Below, one piece after another: positions 1 through 7,732 of a stretch of 21,082 bases of DNA. This stretch comes from Fibrobacterota bacterium. Its GTDB lineage: Bacteria; Fibrobacterota; Chitinivibrionia; Chitinivibrionales; FEN-1185. The stretch lies in NCBI GenBank assembly GCA_003165595.1, contig PLWQ01000033.1, positions 1 to 21,082 on the forward strand, given 5' to 3'. The notes below the pieces were generated by a model, which was given only the letters and a program-made list of their open reading frames with translations, was not told where the DNA came from and did no database searches. A program made the position numbers and the translations under genes. Numbering within the stretch: position 1 is the stretch's first letter; the number at the start of each line of letters is the position of its first letter.

Positions 1-56
1 GCTTCGCTTTGCTCGCAATGACAAAACGCGTTTTTGAATATTTAGAGGTCCCCTGA
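1..56 (+). repeat. Right end of a MITE-like intergenic repeat (truncated by window edge)
   Basis: The first 54 bases match 15584-15637 at 52 of 54 positions. The shared part includes a CTCGCAATGAC arm, an AAAACGCG tract and an end reading GAGGTCCCCT. In the full copy at 15462-15639 this segment is the right half, so the left half of this copy lies outside the window. It ends about 50 bases before the first glycosyltransferase gene. Confidence 0.85.
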
Positions 57-105
57 AGAAAGAGGCGGGTACGCCGGGCATTTCCTTTCGGTAATCAAGC
101 GAATT

Positions 106-1182
106 ATGAGAATCCTAAACATAATAAACAACCTTCAACCGGCGGGCGCCGAATCGCTTCTTGCGGAAATCGCAATTGCTTTGCAGAAGAAGGGTGTGCA
201 CAGCGAGGTGGCCACGCTCTTCCGGTATCCGGAAAAGTCCCTATACCAAAGGCTTGTCCAAAGCGGCGTGGTAGTTCATTCCCTGGATTTCTCGTTTCGC
301 TACGACATGCGAATTCCGGGCGCGTTGCGGAGACTGGCGGAAAACACATCATATGATATCGTACACGCTAACCTTTTTCCTGCATTTTACTGGACGGCTC
401 TTGCCCGGCCAAAGTGCAAAAGAATGATTCTAACCGAACACAACACGTTCAATCGCCGACAGCACAACCCTCTGCTCAAGCCGGTTGAACGGTTCGTGTA
501 CGGAAGATACAATTCCATAGTGTGCATCACCAACAGCGTCCGTGATTCGCTTGCAACCAGTCTGCCGCTGCTTGCAGAAAGAATGTCCGTTATTTACAAT
601 GGCGTAGACACCGAGAGATTTCGAGATGCACGGCCCGCAAACAGGCAGGAGCTGGGGGTTCCGTTTGATGCGCCTCTGTGCATCATGGTTTCGCGGTTTT
701 ACAAGCCGAAGGATCACAAGACCGTAATCGATGCGGCCGCGTTGGTGCCCGACCTGCACGTGTTGTTTGCCGGGGAGGGCGAGCTTGAGCCGGCTGCCAA
801 AAGACATGCACAGGAAGCCGGCGTTGGAAGCCGGATACATTTTCTGGGGCTCAGAAGCGACATTCCTTCTCTGTTAAAGGCCTCCGACCTATGTGTTCAT
901 TCGTCGTACAACGAAGGGTTCTCCCTGGCTGTTGTAGAAGCAATGGCATGCGGAATTCCGGTTGTGGCCTCCGATGTCCGGGCGCTCAACGAAATAGTGC
1001 AAGACAAGGTGTCGGGCCTGCTTTTTGATTGCGGCGACCCCAAGCAGCTTGCTCAAAAAATAGGCATGGTGCTGCACGATCAGGTGCTCAACGCGAAGCT
1101 GCGCCAGGGTGCGCTGGCAAGGGCAGATGATTTTTCCCTTAAGAACACGGTAAGCAAATTATTGACGCTGTATAACTCATAG
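106..1182 (+). CDS. GT4-family glycosyltransferase
   Basis: This 358-residue protein is a retaining GT-B glycosyltransferase of family GT4. It would transfer a sugar from a nucleotide donor onto a growing lipid-linked glycan at the inner face of the cytoplasmic membrane. The N-terminal domain begins MRILNIINNLQPAGAE, with the usual glycine-rich acceptor-side loop. The C-terminal donor domain has ITNSVRDSL, IYNGVDTERF and an intact E-x7-E motif (E270 and E278, in EGFSLAVVEAMACGIPVVASD). Length is normal for the family. The ATG at 106 is the first in-frame start and precedes the conserved N-terminal strand; its ribosome site is weak. The next gene starts 11 bases after the stop, so the two are probably co-transcribed. 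Donor and acceptor cannot be predicted. Confidence 0.93.
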   Translation: MRILNIINNLQPAGAESLLAEIAIALQKKGVHSEVATLFRYPEKSLYQRLVQSGVVVHSLDFSFRYDMRIPGALRRLAENTSYDIVHANLFPAFYWTALARPKCKRMILTEHNTFNRRQHNPLLKPVERFVYGRYNSIVCITNSVRDSLATSLPLLAERMSVIYNGVDTERFRDARPANRQELGVPFDAPLCIMVSRFYKPKDHKTVIDAAALVPDLHVLFAGEGELEPAAKRHAQEAGVGSRIHFLGLRSDIPSLLKASDLCVHSSYNEGFSLAVVEAMACGIPVVASDVRALNEIVQDKVSGLLFDCGDPKQLAQKIGMVLHDQVLNAKLRQGALARADDFSLKNTVSKLLTLYNS

Positions 1183-1193
1183 GCTGCCAAACT

Positions 1194-2477
1194 ATGCTTA
1201 TTGATTTCTTCACGTTTTTTACCATTTATCTTATTTCCGGAGTGATGATAGTAGTTGTTTTTGCCAAAACTTCCAAATCTACGCAGCTGGAGGTCCAAAT
1301 TTTTCTATTGGCGTTGCTGTTCAAGGCAACGTGCACCTTTTATTACTATGTATTCACCACTACTAATCCCGCTGACGCGCTCGGGTATTATCAATATGCG
1401 GCACGCGTGGAATTTCTGCCTTCAATCGGATTATTATTTCAAACCAGCACGGGTTTCGTCAACAATGTTGCCGCACTCTTTTTTCCACTTGTCTCGTCTT
1501 TCACCAACCAGTACCTCATGTTGTACATTCCGTTTTCCCTGCTCGGTTTCATTGGTTCCCTCCTGTTCTACAGGGCCATGCGGGCTGTTGCGCCGTTCAA
1601 GAGAAAGAGAGACCTGTTCCTCGTCTGCTTCTTCCTTCCCAACATGGTGTTCTGGACAAGCAATCTGGGCAAGGACTCACTCATGTTCTTGGGCATTGCG
1701 ATGGTCCTCTATGGATTCCTGGCAAAAGTCAAGACCCCCAGAAACATCGTCTTCATTGGTTTGGGCGGGCTTCTTGTATACGCGGTTCGGCCGCACACGT
1801 TTTTGTTCATGACGTTCGGGTTCCTCCTTGGTATGGCTTTTGAACGGCGCAAGATGTCGCCGAGGTTGGTTATCGGGTTCGTGCTGGCAGCCGCAGCCCT
1901 TATGTTTACTTTTCAACGAACGATGACGTTTGCAGGAGTGACCGTGGAAGACGACGAGGAACACTCTTCTTCCGTTGGCTCATATTATGAAGCTGGAATT
2001 TCCAGAGTCGAGACCTCTTCTCAAGACCTTAAGGCTGTCGGTGGAGGCGCCGCAATGGGAGGCTCCCATAAGTTCTCCATACTGTACAGCCCGTATTATC
2101 TTGCCATGTTTCTTGGCAGCCCGTTCTTGTGGCAGGCGAGAAAGCCGATCCATGTTTTCTCCGCTTTGGAAACACTAATTTATCAGATCATGATTCTGTA
2201 CATCTGCATCCACTGGAGAGCCGTGGTCAGGATCAGGTTCATACCGTTCAAATATTCCTGGATCACGTATCTGATATTGTCAAGCATAATCGAGGGCGCT
2301 GCTCAGACCAACTTCGGTTTAATCATTCGCCAGAGATGCATGGTTCTGCCGGTCGTTTTCCTTTTCTTTCTCGGCGTGCGGTATTACCTTTCTGTCAATA
2401 ACACACGCAAACCGCAGTTGGTCGTCGGCAAGCCACCCACCAGCAAGCCTCTCTATGCCGCCAAAACCAAAGCCTAA
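1194..2477 (+). CDS. Polytopic membrane protein, putative Wzy-like oligosaccharide polymerase
   Basis: This 427-residue protein has about eleven or twelve hydrophobic segments, roughly at residues 4-23, 33-52, 84-128, 143-160, 165-220, 228-243, 290-312, 330-350 and 358-398. A polar extracytoplasmic loop lies near residues 245-290. An acidic/aromatic patch after the second helix (ADALGYYQYA), a conserved-looking FWTSNLGKDSL patch and RPHTF are of the kind seen in O-antigen and exopolysaccharide polymerases. Those families diverge too far to assign by motif. Its position between glycosyltransferases supports a role in polymerising or exporting a repeat unit. The gene overlaps the following glycosyltransferase gene by 23 bases in another frame, implying translational coupling. 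Alternatives are a flippase-like or uncharacterised membrane protein. Confidence 0.55.
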   Translation: MLIDFFTFFTIYLISGVMIVVVFAKTSKSTQLEVQIFLLALLFKATCTFYYYVFTTTNPADALGYYQYAARVEFLPSIGLLFQTSTGFVNNVAALFFPLVSSFTNQYLMLYIPFSLLGFIGSLLFYRAMRAVAPFKRKRDLFLVCFFLPNMVFWTSNLGKDSLMFLGIAMVLYGFLAKVKTPRNIVFIGLGGLLVYAVRPHTFLFMTFGFLLGMAFERRKMSPRLVIGFVLAAAALMFTFQRTMTFAGVTVEDDEEHSSSVGSYYEAGISRVETSSQDLKAVGGGAAMGGSHKFSILYSPYYLAMFLGSPFLWQARKPIHVFSALETLIYQIMILYICIHWRAVVRIRFIPFKYSWITYLILSSIIEGAAQTNFGLIIRQRCMVLPVVFLFFLGVRYYLSVNNTRKPQLVVGKPPTSKPLYAAKTKA

Positions 2478-4842
2478 AATCCTCATCACCGTCACGGTTG
2501 CAGAAACCGCGTTTTCCTTTTTCCGGGAACAAATTCCGTTTCTGGTTCAAAAGGGATTTCGCGTGGAACTCGCCGCAGGTGAAGGCGACTGGATAAAGCT
2601 TTCCGACGTCCGCAAAGTGCTGGGCATTCCCGTGCACCAGATGCCGTTCACCCGGTCGGTCAATGTTTTCCGGGACCTATGGTCTATTGTAAAGCTGTAT
2701 TGCCTCCTGAGAAAGTTGCGGCCGGATATTCTTCATACCAGCACGCCCAAAGCCGCGGTCGTATCGCTTTTTTGCGGCTGGCTGGCCCGCGTTCCCGTAC
2801 GCATCTACCTGGTTCGCGGGATTCCCTATTGTAACGAGACCGGTCTTGCGAAACGCTTTTATGAAACACTGTTTACCCTCACCAACCGGCTGGCGCACGT
2901 TCTGATATGCGTGAGCAAATCCAACAGGGATTTCCTGGTTTCCAACGGAATATGCCCCGGGGAAAAAGCCAGAATTCTTTGCAACGGGTCGAGCCACGGC
3001 GTGGATGCACGCGCCAAGTTCAACAGGAGCAATGCCGACCCGGTGAAAGTGGCTCTATTACGGCAGCGGTACTGCATTGGCAAAGGTGATGTGGTGTTCG
3101 GGTTCGCGGGGCGCATTGTACGAGACAAAGGCATAGAAGATTTGGCCGGAGCATGGGCGACATTCTCAAAAGGCAAGCATAACGTGCACCTGTTTGTCGT
3201 TGGGCATAAGGAAAAGCGGGGCGCGGTGTCGGCCCAATGCCTCGCCCAATTGGAGAGCGACCCAACGGTGCATGTAGTGAGTGACGTTATCGATCCATTC
3301 GAATACTACTGCGTTTTCGACATTTTCGTTTTCCCGTCGCACCGGGAAGGATTTCCGAACGCGGTGCTGGAGGCCAGCGCAATGGAAGTCCCGGTCATCA
3401 CGACAAACGCGCAGGGGTGCGTGGATTCGGTGTTAAACGGACAAACCGGGTATGTGGTGCCGCCAGGGGATCAGGCCGCCTTGATTGACAAAATGGAGAA
3501 GCTGTATTCGAGCACGGAGTTGAGGACGGCCCTTGGCCGCAATGGCCGGAAGCACGTGCTTGACAATTTTGATCCCGGCGAGCTGTGCCTAGCGCTGGAA
3601 AAGGTGGTGCGCTCGCAGTGCGAAAAAAGCCGGGTTGTGATGCGGCCGAGGATGGCCATCGTCACCACCGTTCCCACCACGCTGTATCATTTGTTCTCGA
3701 ATCAGATAGACCGGATACGCAGCGCCGGCTTTGAAGTCTTTCTTGTTTCCTCCTCCGGAGATGAGTGGATAACCGCAAAAGCCGTGGAAAGAATGTACGG
3801 TATTTTGGTGCATCAGGTTCCGTTTCAAAGAACATTTTCCGTTCTTGCGGACCTGCGGTCGCTTGCCGCCCTATGCCTGTTTTTTTTGAAAGTCAAACCG
3901 GATGTCATCTACTACTGCACGCCCAAAGCCTCGCTGGTTGCGGGTTTGGCCGCTTACATCACGCGCGTTCCCTACAGGATTTACGCAATTTTTGGTCAGG
4001 TGTACTACGAAAGCGCCGGGCTCATCGAAATAGTGCTGCTCCTGGCGGAAAAAATTTCCTGCGCGGTTTCGCACAAAGTAATCCTGATGAGCAAGTCCAA
4101 CCTCGATTACCTGCTTGCGAAACGGTTGTGCAATCCCAAAAAGGTGGGCATCCTCGGGCATGGAACAAACCAGGGCGTTGACGCCATTGTCAGGTTTAAC
4201 CCCGAAAGAATCGACGCTGCCCAGGCGCAAGATCTCAGGCGTCACCTTGCTATTCGGGATGGAGCAACGGTGTTCGGGTACATAGGGCGTCTGGTGAAAG
4301 ATAAAGGCATTGTTGAGCTTGTCAATGCCTGGAAGGAAATTGGTCGCACAAATGCGTCCTCGGTGCTTCTCCTCATCGGCCCAAGAAAGGAGCCGCGAGA
4401 CCTGCTTCCGGAAAGCATTTACAATCACGTTGCCAGCGACCCCAGCATTACGCTGGTGGAGCCGGTGGCAAACCCGGAATTGTATTACGCGATAATGGAT
4501 GTTTTCGTCCTTCCATCGCACCGGGAGGGGTTTCCAAACGTAGTGCTCGAAGCGGCGGCAATGGAGCTTCCGGTCATCACAACCGACGCGATTGGGTGCG
4601 TTGATTCGGTAGTGGACAACAAGACGGGCTTTATAGTTCCAAGGAAGAATATTGAGAAGCTCAAGGAGAAGATGACTCTGCTTCTTGGTGATCCGGAATT
4701 GAGAAAAGCCATGGGAAAACAAGCCCGGCAGCGAGCCATAACCGAATTCTCTTCCGAAAAGGTCACCTCCGATCTTATGTATCTGATCGAGAACCGTGAA
4801 TTCCACAGCGAGCGCATTCCCCGAAGCTTGCTTTGGGGTTAG
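2455..4842 (+). CDS. Tandem double-domain GT4 glycosyltransferase (internal duplication)
   Basis: This 795-residue protein consists of two complete GT4 units joined head to tail. Unit 1 covers about residues 5-395 and unit 2 about 398-790. The units are clearly related: PDILHTSTPKAAVVSLFCGW versus PDVIYYCTPKASLVAGLAAY, VSKSNRDFL versus MSKSNLDYL, and FPSHREGFPNAVLEASAMEV versus LPSHREGFPNVVLEAAAMEL. The E-x7-E motif is intact in both, beginning at E298 and E691, so the repeat period is 393 residues. Typical members have one unit of about 370-400 residues. ATGs at 3640 and 3652 at the junction could once have started a separate second gene. The ATG at 2455 overlaps the upstream membrane-protein gene by 23 bases. 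The protein could add two sugars in sequence, or one unit could have shifted specificity. Confidence 0.92.
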   Translation: MPPKPKPKILITVTVAETAFSFFREQIPFLVQKGFRVELAAGEGDWIKLSDVRKVLGIPVHQMPFTRSVNVFRDLWSIVKLYCLLRKLRPDILHTSTPKAAVVSLFCGWLARVPVRIYLVRGIPYCNETGLAKRFYETLFTLTNRLAHVLICVSKSNRDFLVSNGICPGEKARILCNGSSHGVDARAKFNRSNADPVKVALLRQRYCIGKGDVVFGFAGRIVRDKGIEDLAGAWATFSKGKHNVHLFVVGHKEKRGAVSAQCLAQLESDPTVHVVSDVIDPFEYYCVFDIFVFPSHREGFPNAVLEASAMEVPVITTNAQGCVDSVLNGQTGYVVPPGDQAALIDKMEKLYSSTELRTALGRNGRKHVLDNFDPGELCLALEKVVRSQCEKSRVVMRPRMAIVTTVPTTLYHLFSNQIDRIRSAGFEVFLVSSSGDEWITAKAVERMYGILVHQVPFQRTFSVLADLRSLAALCLFFLKVKPDVIYYCTPKASLVAGLAAYITRVPYRIYAIFGQVYYESAGLIEIVLLLAEKISCAVSHKVILMSKSNLDYLLAKRLCNPKKVGILGHGTNQGVDAIVRFNPERIDAAQAQDLRRHLAIRDGATVFGYIGRLVKDKGIVELVNAWKEIGRTNASSVLLLIGPRKEPRDLLPESIYNHVASDPSITLVEPVANPELYYAIMDVFVLPSHREGFPNVVLEAAAMELPVITTDAIGCVDSVVDNKTGFIVPRKNIEKLKEKMTLLLGDPELRKAMGKQARQRAITEFSSEKVTSDLMYLIENREFHSERIPRSLLWG

Positions 4843-5028
4843 CGAGCGAATTCGAATCTCTTTTCTTCCATAGGAATGGAAGATTCCCCGCAGGTTCGCA
4901 AGAGCGGCTACTCCTGTAGTGTTGCATGCAGTCGTAGTCGTGGTGCTGCGGGGTCTTTCAATTCGCCGGGAGGGTTTCAAATTAACATAATCCGTCTTGC
5001 CACCTGCGGCGTGGCCTGTTCCGCCCTT

Positions 5029-5089
5029 CCCGCCATCAGCGCCGCCCCTGCGGCCGGCGGATCGGCCGCTCGTGCTGTTCGAAGCCCGG
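5029..5089 (+). repeat. CCATCAGCG-type GC-rich intergenic repeat, copy A
   Basis: This 61-bp block lies in the 342-bp gap between the double glycosyltransferase and the ATPase gene. It starts CCGCCATCAGCG and ends CGTGCTGTTCGAAGCCCGG. It aligns end to end with 6774-6833, with about seven mismatches and one indel. The same CGCCATCAGCG start recurs at 6617 and 8011 inside larger repeats, which links this block to the family described at 7733-8276. I see no gene in the rest of the gap (4843-5104). Confidence 0.8.
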
Positions 5090-5104
5090 GGTGTATAGCT
5101 TGAA

Positions 5105-5174
5105 GATGTGCCTTAATTTGTGTCTTAATGCAAGGCACAAAATACTATTTTGTGTCTTGAGGCAAGATTCAAAA
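5105..5174 (+). promoter_or_regulatory. Paired inverted-repeat operator upstream of the AAA ATPase gene
   Basis: Two related imperfect palindromes lie just upstream of the ribosome site. The first is at 5117-5141 (TTTGTGTCTT, spacer, AAGGCACAAA) and the second at 5148-5174 (TTTTGTGTCTT, then AAGATTCAAAA). An overlapping arm GTGCCTT at 5108 also pairs with AAGGCAC at 5132-5138. Two tandem palindromes about three helical turns apart suggest binding of a dimeric regulator, possibly autoregulation. The function is inferred from position only. Confidence 0.6.
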
Positions 5175-5184
5175 AGGACAGGCA

Positions 5185-6495
5185 GTGTTCGAACATGAAA
5201 TAGAGAGAAAAATCGCGGATTTCCGCGAACTGGGTCTGTCGGAATATGTGCCGCGCGACGGCCGCGTCCATGTCGCCGCGGAGATGGTGTCGGCTTTGGT
5301 CGGTTCGCGGCGAAGCGGGAAGAGCTACCGCTCCATGCAGGTGGCAAATGAAATGATCAAGGACGGCTTTCTTCCGTCGATACGCCACGTTTGCGCGATG
5401 GATTTCGACAATCCCGTGCTTGCCTCGATGAAGGCCGCGGACCTTTCGCTGATCCAGAAGATGTTCCTTAAAATCAACCCTGAATTCTCAGTCAAGACGC
5501 CCATTCTCTTCATTCTTGACGAGATACATAAGATCGCCGGATGGGAGAATTTCGTCATCGATCTTTCGCGCAACAGGAACTGGCGCGTCATCGTGACGGG
5601 TTCCTCATCGAAGATGCTTCACGGCGACGTCGCGACTGAATTGCGCGGCAAGGCGATAACCTCGCCGGTGTATCCGCTGTCATTCGGCGAGTTCATGCGG
5701 TTCCATGGAGCAACGCGTAGGCCGCGTTCCACCGGAGACGAGGCGAATGTCATGCGCCTCTTTGATGATTTTCTTCACTGGGGTTCGTATCCGGTGATGC
5801 CGGCCACGCCCGCGCACATGAAGGAAGCCGTTCTGCGGCAATACTTCGACACGATGATCCTGCGCGACATCATACAGCGCTATGAAGTACCCAGGCCCGG
5901 CGCATGTACGGCGGCAATGCGTCATTGCATCTCGAATATTTCAAGGCCATATACCGTTAAAAGCGTGACTGCATTCGTCAAGGACGCGGGCCATGCGGTA
6001 GGGAGAGAGACGGTAACGGATTATCTGCGATGGGCCGAAGACGCGTGGCTGCTGTTCTCGGTCCCGGTGTATTCATCCTCCTCAAAAGAGCAGGAGCGCA
6101 ATTACAAGAAGTTGTATTGCGTCGACTGGGGGCTTGCCCAATGCAACAGCGCGGTCTGGGACGGCACGTATTCGCGGGCCCTGGAAAATGCGGTCTTTAT
6201 GCATCTGAAACGTACATACAGCCGGGTACAGTACTGTCTGACGCGGGAGAAACGTCAGGAGGTGGATTTTATCGCCGTTGATGACAGGGGAAAGGCGGCC
6301 CTTGGGGTCCAGGTATGCATGGACATTGCGGACGCGCACACGCTGAAACGGGAAATCGAACCTCTTGCCTCGGTCGCGAAATTCTACGGGTGCAAAGAAA
6401 ACGTCATCGTTACCTACAATCAGGAAAAAAACTTTGCCCAAGACGGCGTTCGCGTCCGCGCGGTTCCCGCATGGCGATGGATGCTGGAAGAGTGA
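5185..6495 (+). CDS. AAA ATPase with C-terminal DUF4143 domain (AAA_14/COG1373 type)
   Basis: This 436-residue protein belongs to the widespread AAA_14 plus DUF4143 ATPases, whose cellular role is mostly unknown. The Walker A motif is GSRRSGKS (residues 40-47) and the Walker B motif is ILDEIHKI (D112, E113). The family's VTGSSSKML sensor-like segment and the YPLSFGEFM motif follow. The C-terminal domain contains EVDFIA (D361) and GVQVCMDI, a layout like a decayed PD-(D/E)xK nuclease fold. The GTG at 5185 is chosen because AAGGA ends 6 bases upstream and the N-terminus matches the family. The gene is not a glycan gene. Repeats flank it on both sides and it has its own operator, so it is probably an acquired accessory gene. 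Confidence 0.93.
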   Translation: MFEHEIERKIADFRELGLSEYVPRDGRVHVAAEMVSALVGSRRSGKSYRSMQVANEMIKDGFLPSIRHVCAMDFDNPVLASMKAADLSLIQKMFLKINPEFSVKTPILFILDEIHKIAGWENFVIDLSRNRNWRVIVTGSSSKMLHGDVATELRGKAITSPVYPLSFGEFMRFHGATRRPRSTGDEANVMRLFDDFLHWGSYPVMPATPAHMKEAVLRQYFDTMILRDIIQRYEVPRPGACTAAMRHCISNISRPYTVKSVTAFVKDAGHAVGRETVTDYLRWAEDAWLLFSVPVYSSSSKEQERNYKKLYCVDWGLAQCNSAVWDGTYSRALENAVFMHLKRTYSRVQYCLTREKRQEVDFIAVDDRGKAALGVQVCMDIADAHTLKREIEPLASVAKFYGCKENVIVTYNQEKNFAQDGVRVRAVPAWRWMLEE

Positions 6496-6524
6496 GCAGG
6501 ATGAAGAAGGTGGGGCTTCTGCGG

Positions 6525-6717
6525 CCTTGACCGTTTTCCAGTCCCCCTCTCTGTGTCGGAGAGGGGGCGCCGGGGGTGAGGTCACGGAGAAAGCAGAAAC
6601 TGCGACATTTTCTTTCCGCCATCAGCGCCGCCCCTGCCGCTAAGCCGCGGTCAGGCAGCCCTGCGCTCCAGCGCCCTCTGCCGTCCTCCCTGGCGCGGCG
6701 CAGAAGAATGTTTGCCC
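6525..6717 (+). repeat. Composite structured repeat: E block plus truncated core (B)
   Basis: The first part (6525-6629) repeats at 7921-8023. It contains a perfect hairpin CCCCCTCTC / GAGAGGGGG, then CGCCGGGGGTGAGGTC, then an outer stem whose sequence differs between copies around the conserved inner hairpin GCRGAAACTGC, then CGCCATCAGCGCC. The second part (6648-6717) aligns with 7820-7889 through GCCCTGCGCTCCAGCGC and CCTGGCGC, so it is a 5'-truncated copy of the larger element. No plausible gene overlaps it. Confidence 0.8.
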
Positions 6718-6773
6718 ATCTGTAAATAGCATCATGCGAGGGGGTAATGTAGATTGTTACGCACCCTTGCATT

Positions 6774-6833
6774 TCCGCCATCAGCGACGGCCCTACGGCC
6801 TCCGGATTGGCCGCTCGTGCTGTTCGAGCCCGG
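6774..6833 (+). repeat. CCATCAGCG-type GC-rich intergenic repeat, copy C
   Basis: This block matches copy A (5029-5089) over its full length. It shares GGCCGCTCGTGCTGTTCGA and a GCCCGG end, with scattered substitutions. A and C therefore bracket the ATPase gene as direct repeats. Confidence 0.8.
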
Positions 6834-6855
6834 CATCTTTGTTCAAGGCCTGCGG

Positions 6856-6991
6856 TTGTCCTGCCGGGTGAGTTCACAAGCGGCCCGGAGGTCGTAGGAC
6901 AAGCCGGAGCTGAAGGCGCGGCACGGGGTTCCAAGGGGCGCTTGCTGCTGAGCGCCCCTTGGTCAGGGTTCGGGAGTGAAGCTCCTGACCC
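6856..6991 (+). repeat. Cluster of three hairpins downstream of copy C
   Basis: Hairpin 1 spans 6856-6902: outer TTGTCCT/AGGACAA and inner CCGGG/CCCGG. Hairpin 2 has perfect 11-bp arms, CCAAGGGGCGC (6931-6941) and GCGCCCCTTGG (6952-6962). Hairpin 3 pairs GGTCAGG (6961-6967) with CCTGACC (6984-6990). None is followed by a T tract, so an intrinsic terminator is unlikely. The outer-stem, internal-loop, inner-stem plan of hairpin 1 resembles the hairpins in the 8096-8276 module. I see no gene in 6496-7055. Confidence 0.7.
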
Positions 6992-7055
6992 CTTTCATAA
7001 AGAGTGTTGAACCTTTGGCTCCGCTGCTTTTAAAAATTGGAGTACGATCGTCATC

Positions 7056-7724
7056 ATGACTTCCCCCACTCCCGCGCGCGGCCCCATCACCTGCATACCT
7101 TGCAAGAAAGAATGGCTGCCCGCCGTCGCCCTCCTTCACCAGCAGGGCATCACCACCGGGTTTCTCTCCCGGCTGGGCGCGCCGTTCCTTGCCGCGCTGT
7201 ACGGCGCGATCGCCTCTTCCCGATGGTCAAGGGTTTTCGTCGCCCTGTCGGATCAGCAGCCGGTGGGCTTCGTCGCCTGCAGCATCGACACGGGCCGCAT
7301 GTACGGTAACATTATATTGACAAAAGGCCTGCTCTTTGCGGCTTTGCTTCTGCCCAACGTACTCCGGATTTCCGTGCTCAGGAATATCTGCGAGACCATC
7401 CTGTATCCGGTTACGCACAGGGCCAAGGAGCCGCCGGCAAACCCGGCATCTGCGCAAATGTCAAACAGGGAGCCTCCAAAGGCCGAGCTTTTGTCCGTAG
7501 CCGTGGACAAACAATGGCAGGGCAGGGGCGTGGGAAAGCTGCTCGTTGCGGAAATGGGGCGGTATTTTGCCGAACGCGGCGTCACGCGATGCAAGGTGGT
7601 GACGCTTGCGAAAGACGAAACGTCCAACGGATTCTACAGGGCGGCGGGATTTGAATTTGCAGGCACGTTTGTTCATCACGGGAATGAGATGTGCGAATAT
7701 ATAAAAGCAATCCAACCTAAATAA
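7056..7724 (+). CDS. GNAT-family N-acetyltransferase
   Basis: This 222-residue protein is an acetyl-CoA-dependent N-acetyltransferase of the GNAT superfamily. The acetyl-CoA-binding motif A is LLSVAVDKQWQGRGVGKLLV, carrying the Q-x-x-G-x-G loop. It is followed by the NGFYRAAGF motif B region. The first 140 residues are longer than in a minimal GNAT and include hydrophobic stretches around residues 40-50 and 85-110. The ATG at 7056 has GGAG about 12 bases upstream. The gene precedes PglC-, PglE- and PglF-like genes, so the likely substrate is the 4-amino sugar nucleotide made by the aminotransferase, the job PglD does in Campylobacter with a different fold. That substrate is inferred from context. 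An unrelated small-molecule substrate remains possible. Confidence 0.88.
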   Translation: MTSPTPARGPITCIPCKKEWLPAVALLHQQGITTGFLSRLGAPFLAALYGAIASSRWSRVFVALSDQQPVGFVACSIDTGRMYGNIILTKGLLFAALLLPNVLRISVLRNICETILYPVTHRAKEPPANPASAQMSNREPPKAELLSVAVDKQWQGRGVGKLLVAEMGRYFAERGVTRCKVVTLAKDETSNGFYRAAGFEFAGTFVHHGNEMCEYIKAIQPK

Positions 7725-7732
7725 CTGGATTT

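Noticed and set aside
3871-4980. A 369-codon open frame on the minus strand
   Set aside because: It lies opposite the second half of the double glycosyltransferase, has no family motif, and its composition is that of an antisense shadow.
6931-6991. Intrinsic terminator
   Set aside because: The hairpins are strong but followed by CCTTTCATAA, not by a run of T.
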